NCBI RefSeq assembly: GCF_001634625.1
Contig: NZ_LRSE01000003.1
Location: 1 to 64,000, forward strand
DNA length: 64,000 nucleotides
From: Croceicoccus bisphenolivorans
GTDB lineage: Bacteria > Pseudomonadota > Alphaproteobacteria > Sphingomonadales > Sphingomonadaceae
Reading direction: 5' to 3'
Shown here in pieces: positions 1 to 7,694 of the stretch (within the stretch, counting starts at the first letter, position 1; each line of letters starts with the position of its first letter). The translations under genes were made by a program, and so were the position numbers. The notes below the pieces were generated by a model. That model did not search any database. It saw nothing but the letters and a program-made list of their open reading frames with translations, and was not told where the DNA came from.

Positions 1-218
1 CGCAAGGTGGGACCGCGACAGCGCTTACGGAAATCCTCATGAAGCATGGCCTCTTGATAGAGCGAACTGACGTCCCGGCCTCGGGCCGGCCTGCACCTTT
101 TTACCACATCAAAAACCGTGCAGCGTTGATGGATCTGGACAATGCAGATGAGGCTACCGGGAAATTTTTCTCTGACGTCTTTGAAGCCAGTTTGAAACTT
201 GAGCATGACGGTAGCTAA
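1..218 (+). CDS. C-terminal part of a winged-helix DNA-binding protein (5' end outside window)
   Basis: An open frame enters from the left edge (reading frame starting at base 3) and ends at the TAA at 216-218, giving about 71 residues. It reads as the end of a helix-turn-helix domain: a recognition-helix-like stretch ending KHGLLIERTD, followed by a beta-wing-like turn (SGRPAPFYHI) and an acidic tail rich in D and E. This wing pattern is typical of MarR/ArsR/PadR-like winged helices, but the family cannot be fixed from a fragment. The segment is visibly less GC-rich than the genes after 700. It ends about 300 bp from the 3' end of tRNA-Trp. Confidence 0.5.
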   Translation, partial: QGGTATALTEILMKHGLLIERTDVPASGRPAPFYHIKNRAALMDLDNADEATGKFFSDVFEASLKLEHDGS

Positions 219-526
219 CCGGAAAAGTCGTACGTCGTCTTCTCTGGAATGAGCCGGACCTCTCTTGCTGACCGGTAGCAATATTTTTGGACAGGGTTAG
301 ATCCCCAACCTTGCCGCAGATTTAGCGGCGGGATGACGGAACTCGAATAGCTCGAACAGAGATCAAGGGATCGATTCGGACCTAAAACTCAGGCCTAATG
401 CGAACCGCCGCCTAACCATGTGGCCACAATCCTCAAGAAGTATGAGGATCTGGACTGTCAACCGGTCGCGCCGAGATGTCTTCGATGTACGAACCTTGGT
501 GCAATTGCGCCATAACACCGGGAAAG
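219..526. other. Gene-free stretch between the wHTH fragment and the 3' end of tRNA-Trp
   Basis: No convincing coding frame, hairpin terminator or RNA gene was seen. The base composition is lower in G+C than the main body of the window. In many bacteria secE and nusG follow tRNA-Trp; no SecE-like reading frame is present here on the tRNA strand. Confidence 0.5.
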
Positions 527-602
527 TGGCAGGAGTGGCAGGATTCGAACCCGCGGCCCTCGGTTTTGGAGACCGATGCTCTACCAACTGAGCTACACTC
601 CT
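527..602 (-). tRNA. tRNA-Trp (anticodon CCA)
   Basis: On the minus strand the gene starts at 602 with the acceptor arm AGGAGTG, which pairs with CACTCCT at 531-537. The D-loop (TAGCTCAGTTGGTAGAGCA), the anticodon loop with CCA and the T-loop GGTTCGAATCC are all present. The 3' CCA is encoded (527-529). The CCA anticodon reads UGG, so this is tRNA-Trp. The gene is divergent from aat. Confidence 0.96.
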
Positions 603-711
603 GCAGGTGGAGCGCCCTCTAACCGCCTTCGCGGGCGGTGACAAGCATCTCTTGACGATGAATGCAGCTCGCTGGTGACAAACCAGCGATTGCGCGGCAT
701 CCTTGCGCGCG

Positions 712-1437
712 ATGACAAAGGCAACGCCGCCCGCCGACGCACAGTCGGTCATCGATCCGCAATTGCTGCTGCTCGCCTATCGCAGCGGCATCTTCCCCAT
801 GGCCGAAACGCGCGACGATCCGGAAATCATGTGGATCGAGCCGCGCGAACGCGCGATCTTTCCGCTGGACGGGCTGACACTATCCCGGTCGCTGGTCAAA
901 ACCCTGCGCCGCGACAGGTTCACCGTCACCTGCAATCAGGCATTTGAACAGGTTATCGCCGGCTGCGCCGCTCCGCGTGACGGGGAGGATGGCGACGTTT
1001 CGGAAAGCTGGATCAGCCACCGGATCACCGCAAGCTACGTCCTGCTGCACAAGCTGGGACACGCCCATTCGGTCGAATGCTGGCGCGACGGGCAACTGGT
1101 CGGCGGGTTGTACGGCGTGGGATTCGACCGCGTGTTCTGCGGCGAATCGATGTTCAGTCGCGAATCGGATGCTTCCAAAGTGGCGCTATGCTGGCTGGTG
1201 GCGGCCATGCGCGCGGCGGGCATGGAATTGCTCGATTGCCAGTTCATGACCAGCCACCTCGCCTCCCTTGGCGCCGTGGCCATGCCGCAGGCCCGTTATC
1301 TCGAAATGGTGGCAAGGGCGTGCAGGCCGGTGGAAGAAGCGCCCTACCGCTCCCTTCCGCAAGGGTTTCAGTCCTTGGCCGGTGCGTCCTCTTCGCCCGG
1401 GAAAGTCATTGCGCAATCCTTGATCCAGACATCGTAG
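712..1437 (+). CDS. aat: Leucyl/phenylalanyl-tRNA--protein transferase
   Basis: Cytosolic enzyme that adds Leu or Phe from aminoacyl-tRNA to proteins with N-terminal Arg or Lys, marking them for ClpS/ClpAP degradation (N-degron pathway). About 241 residues, the normal family size. Seen in sequence: the GIFPMAE segment near the N-terminus, a W-x-x-P-R-x-R motif, the GESMFS loop in the GNAT-like fold, and the DCQFMTSHLASLGA block. The ATG at 712 is preferred over an upstream TTG at 703. The 3' end overlaps the convergent DUF2155 gene by about 70 bp, so the last ~23 residues may be an extension beyond the conserved domain. Confidence 0.95.
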   Translation: MTKATPPADAQSVIDPQLLLLAYRSGIFPMAETRDDPEIMWIEPRERAIFPLDGLTLSRSLVKTLRRDRFTVTCNQAFEQVIAGCAAPRDGEDGDVSESWISHRITASYVLLHKLGHAHSVECWRDGQLVGGLYGVGFDRVFCGESMFSRESDASKVALCWLVAAMRAAGMELLDCQFMTSHLASLGAVAMPQARYLEMVARACRPVEEAPYRSLPQGFQSLAGASSSPGKVIAQSLIQTS

Positions 1438-1940
1438 ATCGGATGCTCTACCACGTTGAGTGACGGGCTGTTGAGGAACAGCCAGCCGGAGAAAATGCGG
1501 GTCCAGTCCGGATTTTCATCCTTGGCATCGCCGGTCGTGAACACCTGCACGAAAGCGCCTTCTTCCGGCTCCGGATCCCACGGCGGGCGGCGTTCGCAAG
1601 TCGCCAGCCTGATCAGCACATCACCGACGCGCTGTTCCTCGCCCGGCTTTAGCTCGATATCCTGCGTCAGGTTGTTGCGCTTGTTCAGCAGGCCCAGCGT
1701 GGCGACACGTTCCGCCATAGGAGTACCTTCGGGCAGCCCGTCCTCGCCAATCACCGGTTCGGCATCGGCGGCCAGTTTCTCGGTCTCTGCCGGTGCTGCA
1801 ACCGCCTGCTCGGACTTCACGCCCTCGTCAGTCTCCGCCGGTTCCGGCTCACTGCCGCAAGCGGCCAGCAGCAGCAACGCCGCCAGCCCCAGCCCGCGCC
1901 CGAAACTGCGCCTGAACTGGCCCGGGGCGCGGCCGGTCAC
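1368..1940 (-). CDS. DUF2155 domain lipoprotein
   Basis: 190-residue predicted lipoprotein. An N-terminal signal with Arg residues and a Leu/Ala-rich core ends in a lipobox-like LLAAC, with C28 as the putative lipidation site. An acidic, Pro/Glu/Ala-rich linker of about 40 residues follows, then the DUF2155 domain (conserved pieces RLATCERRPPW and FSGWLFLNSPSLNVVEHPIYDVWI, the latter quoted only in part elsewhere). The function of DUF2155 is unknown. The start codon overlaps the stop of the NDUFA12-like gene by 4 bp (ATGA), so the two are translationally coupled. This pairing is common in alphaproteobacteria. Confidence 0.88.
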   Translation of the reverse strand: MTGRAPGQFRRSFGRGLGLAALLLLAACGSEPEPAETDEGVKSEQAVAAPAETEKLAADAEPVIGEDGLPEGTPMAERVATLGLLNKRNNLTQDIELKPGEEQRVGDVLIRLATCERRPPWDPEPEEGAFVQVFTTGDAKDENPDWTRIFSGWLFLNSPSLNVVEHPIYDVWIKDCAMTFPGEEDAPAKD

Positions 1941-2335
1941 TGGTCCGGCGACCAGGCTTCGTAATCGCCGGTGGCACGGGCGCGCGCGCCGCCCTTTTCA
2001 AGGGCGCCGGCGGGGCGATAGGCACCCATCGTGCCGGTAGCGTTCGGCGTGTAGTCCACTTCCCAGATGCGCGGCGGGGGCAGGTTCGATTCGGGAACGT
2101 CGTCGAACGAACCATGTAGCCAGCCATGCCATTCGGCAGGCACGCGGCTTGCATCGTTCGCTCCGTTGTAGATCACCCAGCGGCGTTCGTTGCCCTGGGT
2201 GTTCGGCTTCTTCGCGCGGTAGTACTTGTTGCCCTGCGCATCGGTGCCGACATGCGTACCGTTACGGCCGGTGTCGAGCAGCGTGCTGAAAGTGGCGCCG
2301 TTCCACCAGGTGAAGATCTTGCCCAGTATGCTCAT
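1937..2335 (-). CDS. NADH:ubiquinone oxidoreductase accessory subunit, NDUFA12 (17.2 kDa) family
   Basis: 132-residue protein of the NDUFA12/B17.2 family, an accessory subunit of respiratory complex I in alphaproteobacteria and mitochondria, or an assembly-factor paralogue. Seen: the N-terminal TWWNGATFSTLLDTGRNG, then GTDAQGNKYY, RRWVIYNG and EWHGWLH, which are the family hallmarks, with a Pro-rich C-terminal half. Unlinked to the nuo operon in this window, as usual. It is followed by the DUF2155 gene with a 4-bp overlap. Confidence 0.92.
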   Translation of the reverse strand: MSILGKIFTWWNGATFSTLLDTGRNGTHVGTDAQGNKYYRAKKPNTQGNERRWVIYNGANDASRVPAEWHGWLHGSFDDVPESNLPPPRIWEVDYTPNATGTMGAYRPAGALEKGGARARATGDYEAWSPDQ

Positions 2336-2437
2336 TTTACCCGCATGCTCATCGTGTCACCACAGTCCATCGTGGCTGGGTTCATCGTGCATGGGCGATT
2401 AGCCCCAAGCGCGCCCGTCCGCAACCACGCGATTGCC

Positions 2438-2956
2438 CTATCGCCCCGCAGGCCGTTCGAAGCGAACCTTGTCACCCGGACCGATACCCAGTTCCGCCGC
2501 GCGTCCGCCCGGGATTTCCAGCACGAACATCGCCGGCCCGTCCGAAGGGCGCGGCGTATTGTCATAGGGAACCGCGTCAGCGGCGATGCTGTCGATGATA
2601 CCGTCATCACGCACGTAGATGATGTCGAGCGGGATGACGGTATTGTGCATCCAGAACCTGCGCGGCACCGACACGCGATCGGTCGTGCTGAAATCGAAGA
2701 ACATCCCCTCGTCCGCGCCAAGTTCGGTGCGGAACATCAACCCCTGAGCCCGCTCGGCCGGGGTGCTGACGTATTCGGCCGTGAAAGCGTGGACCTTGCC
2801 CCCGCTTTCCACCGAAACCGGCACCAGCGCATAGCCGGACACCGGATGCGTTGCCGCAACCGCATCACTGGCCGCTGCGGCTGGCACCTGAGGCGACTGG
2901 GCGCAGGCCGCGACCGACGGTACGGCCAGCAGACACGCCAAAACACTAATTCGCAT
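2438..2956 (-). CDS. DUF192 family exported protein
   Basis: About 172 residues. A signal peptide ([20 protein letters not shown]) is followed by a DUF192 domain: [27 protein letters not shown] and the C-terminal [19 protein letters not shown] are typical of this small beta-barrel fold. The Cys in VAACAQ could be a lipobox. The biochemical function is unknown. The ATG at 2956 overlaps the recX stop (TGATG); a GTG three bases upstream is an alternative start. Probably co-transcribed with recX. Confidence 0.88.
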   Translation of the reverse strand: MRISVLACLLAVPSVAACAQSPQVPAAAASDAVAATHPVSGYALVPVSVESGGKVHAFTAEYVSTPAERAQGLMFRTELGADEGMFFDFSTTDRVSVPRRFWMHNTVIPLDIIYVRDDGIIDSIAADAVPYDNTPRPSDGPAMFVLEIPGGRAAELGIGPGDKVRFERPAGR

Positions 2957-3549
2957 CACGATCCTTCTTCACCGGCCACATCGGCCCATTCGCGCGCCAT
3001 GTCGGCATCCGCCGCTTCGACCAACCGCCGCGCCGTATCGAGCGGGTGGCCAGCGCGCAACATGGCCGCCAGTTGTTTTTCGCGCACCGCGCGGTCGGCA
3101 GGCGGTGCCCCGTCCGCGCCGAACGGCCCGAACCGGCGTTTTTCGGCCAGCCGCAAGGCGGCCCTGCGTGCTTCGACTTCGCTGACCACGTCGCGATCCT
3201 CTGCCGAAACGCCCGCCGCATCGAGCGCCTGGCCCACCCGCCGCGCGCCATATCCGCGCCTCAGCAGGCTTCCCGAACGCGCGCGGGCATATTCGCTGTC
3301 ATCGACATAGCGGTTGGCGACAAAGCGTTCGACCAGCGCGGCGACATCCGGCGCGGGCGCGCCATCGTCCTGCCCTTCCCAGCCCCGTTCACGCAGTTTG
3401 CGCCGGCAATACCGCTCCAATCCTTGCGCCGTGGTCGCGAAACGCGCGACATAGGCAAGCGCCATTTCGTCAAGCGAAGCGGCGTTCAGGGGCATTCTTA
3501 CCCTTGCAGAGCGCCTTTTCCGTGGATATTCGCCCTCATCCGAAGTCAT
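2956..3549 (-). CDS. recX: RecX-family regulatory protein
   Basis: About 197 residues. RecX binds RecA filaments and limits recombinase and SOS coprotease activity. The protein is Arg/Ala-rich with helical repeats typical of Rec[23 protein letters not shown], then [16 protein letters not shown] and [13 protein letters not shown] (each a RecX three-helix unit; shown here only as short landmarks). Start is uncertain: a GTG at 3609 adds 20 residues without similarity. No recA is in this window, so the gene is unlinked to its target. The downstream DUF192 gene overlaps the stop codon. Confidence 0.88.
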   Translation of the reverse strand: MTSDEGEYPRKRRSARVRMPLNAASLDEMALAYVARFATTAQGLERYCRRKLRERGWEGQDDGAPAPDVAALVERFVANRYVDDSEYARARSGSLLRRGYGARRVGQALDAAGVSAEDRDVVSEVEARRAALRLAEKRRFGPFGADGAPPADRAVREKQLAAMLRAGHPLDTARRLVEAADADMAREWADVAGEEGS

Positions 3550-3728
3550 CGCGCCATATTCGTGCCACAGTCTCGTAACATTGGGAACGACCTTGGGATC
3601 AGAGGCCACGCATCAAACCTGACGAGTTTGCGAAGGGCCCGAAGGAAAGTCCGGTTTCATGGCGGATTAATCCTGAAGGCGACTAAAGCGAACCGTTTTT
3701 TGCAACTTGACGGGAAAGCAACAGCTTT

Positions 3729-5480
3729 ATGACGCAAACCGCCCCCACGGCTGGCGCCCCCCTTGAACCCACCCCCAACGCGGATGCACTGCCGCGCCGT
3801 TTTGCCGACTTCGCGACGTTCGCCGACGCGGTCGACTATGCGGCACAAGGGTCTCGCGGGCTGAATTTCCACGATCCGCGCGGCAAGCTGACGCGGGTCT
3901 ATCCTTATGCGGAACTGCGCGAAGACGCTCTCGCCATGGCGCGGCGGCTTGTGGCGAGCGGCATCCGGCCGGGCGACCGGATCGCACTGGTAGCCGAAAC
4001 CGGCACCGAATTCGCGGCCCTGTTCTGCGGCGCGGTCTATGCCGGCGCATGGCCGGTGCCGCTGCCTTTGCCGACCAGTTTCGGCGGCAAGGAAAGCTAT
4101 ATCGACCAGCTGGCCGTTCAGCTGCAGTCGAGCGATCCGACCATGCTGCTCTATCCGGCAGAGATCGCAGCGATGGCCTCCGCCGCGGCAGAGCGGCAGG
4201 GCTGCGACGGCATCGACTGGAGCAGCTTTGGAGAGCGGGAGGCACCCGAAGTCGCCCTGCCCGAACTGAAGTCCGACGACATCTGCTATCTGCAGTATTC
4301 CTCCGGCTCGACCCGCTTTCCGCACGGCGTTGCCGTGACCCACGGGGCGCTGATGTCGAACCTTGCCGCGCATTCGCACGGCATGGTGCTTACCGACAAC
4401 GATCGCTGCATCTCTTGGCTGCCGTGGTACCACGACATGGGCCTTGTCGGCTGCTTCCTCTCGCTGATCGCGAACCAGGTTTCGGGCGACTACCTGAAGA
4501 CTGAGGATTTCGCCCGCCGCCCGCTGGCCTGGCTGGACCTGATCAGCCGGAACGAGGGCAATTCGATCTCCTACTCGCCCACGTTCGGCTACGACATCTG
4601 CGCCCGCCGCATTTCCAGCCAGTCTAACGTTTCGGAACGCTTCGACCTGTCGCGGTGGCGGCTGGCCGGCAACGGGGCCGACATGATCCGCCCCGACGTC
4701 ATGCAGAACTTCGTCGACGCATTCGCCGAAGCAGGGTTCAAGGCCAATGCCTTCACGCCCAGCTACGGCCTTGCCGAAGCGACGCTGGCGGTAACGATCA
4801 TGCCGCCGGGCGAAGGCATCAAGGTCGAACTGGTGGAGGAAGAGCGCCTGTCCGGCACGCCGCGCGACCTGTCGCGCCCTGCCCGCTATCGCGCCATCGT
4901 CAACTGCGGCAAGGCCGTGCGCGGCATGGAAGTGGCCATCCGGGGCGAGGAAGGGCGTGAAATGCCCGATCACCACATCGGCAAGGTGTGGTGCCGCGGC
5001 CCCAGCGTCATGCATTCCTATTTCCGCGATCCCGAAGCGACCGAGGCGTGCCTTGTGGACGGTTGGCTGGATACCGGCGACATGGGTTACACCGTGGACG
5101 GCTACTTGTTCATCGTCGGCCGCGCCAAGGACATGATCATCATCAACGGCAAGAACCACTGGCCGCAGGACATCGAATGGGCCGTGGAACAACTGCCGGG
5201 CTTCCACCAAGGCGATATCGCGGCTTTCGCGGTGCAGGCCGAAAACGGCGAGGAAGTGCCCGCCGTGCTGGTCCATTGCCGCGTTTCCGATCCCATCGAG
5301 CGGGTGAAACTGCACGACCAGATCCGCGACAAGGTGCGTTCGATCACCGGCATGAACTGCGTGGTCGAACTGGTGCCGCCGCGCACGCTGCCGCGCACCT
5401 CTTCGGGCAAGCTGAGCCGCGCCAAGGCCAAGAAGCTCTATTTGTCGGGCGAAATAGAGCCTTATCAGCTCGCAGCTTGA
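3729..5480 (+). CDS. Fatty acyl-AMP ligase (ANL superfamily)
   Basis: 583-residue adenylating enzyme. The ATP/phosphate loop YSSGSTRFPHGV lies near residues 190-202, the FAAL-type WLPWYHDMGLVG near 230, the adenine motif YGLAEATL near 353, DTGDMGY near 445, and a C-terminal catalytic Lys region (RTSSGKLSRAKAKK). FAALs activate fatty acids as acyl-adenylates and pass them to an acyl-carrier protein rather than CoA. In sphingomonads such enzymes often serve sphingolipid or polyketide-like lipid synthesis, but no acyl-carrier protein or SPT gene is adjacent, so the substrate route is open. A strong terminator follows, so it is probably monocistronic. Confidence 0.9.
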   Translation: MTQTAPTAGAPLEPTPNADALPRRFADFATFADAVDYAAQGSRGLNFHDPRGKLTRVYPYAELREDALAMARRLVASGIRPGDRIALVAETGTEFAALFCGAVYAGAWPVPLPLPTSFGGKESYIDQLAVQLQSSDPTMLLYPAEIAAMASAAAERQGCDGIDWSSFGEREAPEVALPELKSDDICYLQYSSGSTRFPHGVAVTHGALMSNLAAHSHGMVLTDNDRCISWLPWYHDMGLVGCFLSLIANQVSGDYLKTEDFARRPLAWLDLISRNEGNSISYSPTFGYDICARRISSQSNVSERFDLSRWRLAGNGADMIRPDVMQNFVDAFAEAGFKANAFTPSYGLAEATLAVTIMPPGEGIKVELVEEERLSGTPRDLSRPARYRAIVNCGKAVRGMEVAIRGEEGREMPDHHIGKVWCRGPSVMHSYFRDPEATEACLVDGWLDTGDMGYTVDGYLFIVGRAKDMIIINGKNHWPQDIEWAVEQLPGFHQGDIAAFAVQAENGEEVPAVLVHCRVSDPIERVKLHDQIRDKVRSITGMNCVVELVPPRTLPRTSSGKLSRAKAKKLYLSGEIEPYQLAA

Positions 5481-5510
5481 GACTACGGACACAAAAGGTT
5501 GGAGAGGAGA

Positions 5511-5543
5511 GGGCGGCCCCGCGAAGGGCCGCCCCGATTTTTT
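5511..5543 (+). terminator. Rho-independent terminator of the fatty acyl-AMP ligase gene
   Basis: A 9-bp GC stem (GGGCGGCCC / GGGCCGCCC) with a 6-nt loop is followed by CG and six T residues. It sits 30 bp after the stop codon and before the convergent MAPEG gene. Confidence 0.88.
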
Positions 5544-5574
5544 CAGACCGGCAAAACCGGCTGAATTATTGCTT

Positions 5575-5973
5575 TCATGCAGCGAATAGCGGCCAGGCCA
5601 CCATCGCAAGGCCAATGATACTGACCAGGAAAACAAGCGTCCGCACCATCGGAACACCCGCCCAGTAAAGCGGCAGATAGACGATTCGCGCACCTAGCCA
5701 GAGCCAGCCGCCCAGCGCCGTCATCTCGCTCGTCCGTCCCGCGACGACAACGCCGAACAGCACGATGATCGCGACCGGCAGCGTTTCAAGGTAGTTCGCC
5801 TTTGCCCGCCCCAGCCGTCCGGCAACGGGATTGAGCGGCGGCAAGTCCTCGTCACGCGCGCCCATGTTCCATTTCGTGCCGTACTGCTTCGTCTTGAAAT
5901 GCACTTCGGCAAAGACATGCACCAGCAGCAGGATCGCCGCATAGAGCAGGATGCGTATTTCGACAGCCATCAT
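5575..5973 (-). CDS. MAPEG-family membrane protein
   Basis: 132 residues with four hydrophobic segments (about 7-25, 60-78, 84-102 and 110-130). The pattern with GRAKANYLETLP and a second-helix NxxE-type motif is typical of the MAPEG superfamily (membrane-associated proteins in eicosanoid and glutathione metabolism; bacterial members mostly uncharacterised). The start at 5973 overlaps the stop of the DUF389 gene by 4 bp (ATGA), so it is translationally coupled. An ATG three bases downstream is equally possible. Confidence 0.85.
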   Translation of the reverse strand: MMAVEIRILLYAAILLLVHVFAEVHFKTKQYGTKWNMGARDEDLPPLNPVAGRLGRAKANYLETLPVAIIVLFGVVVAGRTSEMTALGGWLWLGARIVYLPLYWAGVPMVRTLVFLVSIIGLAMVAWPLFAA

Positions 5974-7505
5974 TCCCCTCCCGTTTCGGTGTCGGGCGTT
6001 GCCCATGCGGCCCGAACGCTGCCGGTGTTGCGCCGAAGGGTCTCGACCGTCAATGGCACGCCTTTCTGTTCCAGCGCCTCGCGAACGATCGCCACGTCCC
6101 CGGCCCCACCCGACAGCCTGACCGGCGCGGTGATCCGCGATGCGGACCATGCAATCAGGTCGGCGGCCTTCTGACCGCGTTCGTCCAGTTCGCCTTCGGC
6201 AATGGTGACTTCGGGAAGCGCGCTGGCGGGCGGCAGCAGGCTGACCTTCCATTTCGGCACGCTGCGCGCGATGCGTGTTTCCAGTTCGGCATATGTCGCA
6301 AGGTCCGCCCCGGCGAGAGCCTTGGCCGACACTTGCGCCTTGCGTGCTTCGCGATCGACGAGGACATCGCTGTCGGTAACACCCGCAATCAGGGCCAGCC
6401 GGCCGACAAGATCACGCACCTCGCGGTCGCTGGCCTCCTGCTCTTGCGCACGTGCGGCGGCAAGTTGCGCCTGTTCGGCGGCGGACGCACTCGTCCCCAC
6501 CTCGAACTGGTCCAGCGTCAGTTGCACAGGCCCGTCGATAAGGCGCGACAACCGACGCGTTACCTGATCCTCCGCCCCGTTCATGATCTGGGGCGTCAGC
6601 ACCGTGGCCATCACGGCCACCGGTTCGCTGTCGAAGTCGATATCGATCTGCGAGATACGCGCCTTGCCGGGAAAACTGTCCGAAATGGCCGCATTGGCCT
6701 GCCGGGTGAAGGTTGCTTCCTGCCGGATCTGGTTCAGCGACAGGCCCAGCGGGATCGCAAGCGCGACGAAGGCCAGAATGACGACCGCATCCTGCAATCG
6801 TGTCTGGTTTTCGCTGAGGCTGGTGCGAAAGCCGTAGAGGCGCGCCATCACCATGGCCGTCATCGCGATGGTGATGAGGTTGGTGACATAGAGCAGCAGG
6901 GCGCCGGAAAAGACCGTCCAGTTGAGGGTCGCAAGACCGAAGCCGACAACGGCCAGCGGCGGCATCAACGCGGTTGCGATGGCCACGCCGACAACCGTGC
7001 CCTCCCGCCCGCGGATCATCGCATATGCGCCGGCAAGCGCGGAAAACAGCGCGATGAACAAGTCGAACAGGTTGGGCCGCGTGCGCGCCGCGATTTCGGG
7101 CGTCACCGTCTGCAGCGGGGAAAGCGCGACGATCAGCGCCGTGAAGGCAATGGCCAGCAGCGTACCCACGCCCAGAGCGCGCAGCGATTTGCGCAGCCAC
7201 ACGAAATCGCCCGTCGCCAGCGCGAAGCCAAGCCCGATGATCGGCCCCATCAGCGGGGAAAGCAGCATCGCGCCGATCACCACCGCAGGCGAGGACAGCA
7301 AGAGGCCCAGCACGGCGATGCCCGCCGCCATCGCCAGCATGAACATGTAGCGCGCGGAAATCACCGCTTCCTCGCGCCGGTTCTCGATCACGGCGGCTTG
7401 ATCGACCGTGCGGACGACGGCATGACGCCACCAGAGCCGGAATGAAAGGAGGACCGCGCTAAAGCTTGTCCTCGCGCGGGTTACCGCTGTTTTTTGTTCG
7501 ACCAT
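5970..7505 (-). CDS. DUF389 family integral membrane protein
   Basis: About 511 residues. The N-terminal half (residues ~50-270) holds at least six hydrophobic segments with the DUF389 signature ISARYMFMLAMAAGIAVLG, SPAVVIGAMLLSPLMGPI and GVAIATALMPPLAVVGFGL. The C-terminal half (~300-510) is soluble, Ala/Glu/Arg-rich, and may form a periplasmic or cytoplasmic domain with an OmpA/BON-like look (not certain). DUF389 proteins have no firmly established function. I chose the ATG at 7505 because AGGGGGC precedes it; an upstream start would add 24 unconserved residues. Operon with the MAPEG gene. Confidence 0.85.
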   Translation of the reverse strand: MVEQKTAVTRARTSFSAVLLSFRLWWRHAVVRTVDQAAVIENRREEAVISARYMFMLAMAAGIAVLGLLLSSPAVVIGAMLLSPLMGPIIGLGFALATGDFVWLRKSLRALGVGTLLAIAFTALIVALSPLQTVTPEIAARTRPNLFDLFIALFSALAGAYAMIRGREGTVVGVAIATALMPPLAVVGFGLATLNWTVFSGALLLYVTNLITIAMTAMVMARLYGFRTSLSENQTRLQDAVVILAFVALAIPLGLSLNQIRQEATFTRQANAAISDSFPGKARISQIDIDFDSEPVAVMATVLTPQIMNGAEDQVTRRLSRLIDGPVQLTLDQFEVGTSASAAEQAQLAAARAQEQEASDREVRDLVGRLALIAGVTDSDVLVDREARKAQVSAKALAGADLATYAELETRIARSVPKWKVSLLPPASALPEVTIAEGELDERGQKAADLIAWSASRITAPVRLSGGAGDVAIVREALEQKGVPLTVETLRRNTGSVRAAWATPDTETGGE

Positions 7506-7694
7506 GCCCCCTGTGCCGCTACCCTGCCTCGAACCGATATCAAACCAATGCCGTTGCGCGACAAATCCGGCGCGCAATGGCCCATTTTAGCGTTCGCGGC
7601 CCCGCTGTCGAGCGGGCAGGGAAAATGCCGCAGTGCAAAAGAATTCGGCGCAAAGGGCTTCACACGATCCGGCAGCCGCCTAAATTCCGAAGGA

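Noticed and set aside
3657-5693. Very long open frame on the strand opposite the fatty acyl-AMP ligase
   Set aside because: It mirrors the real gene; high third-position GC creates stop-free antisense frames. No domain or signal was recognisable.
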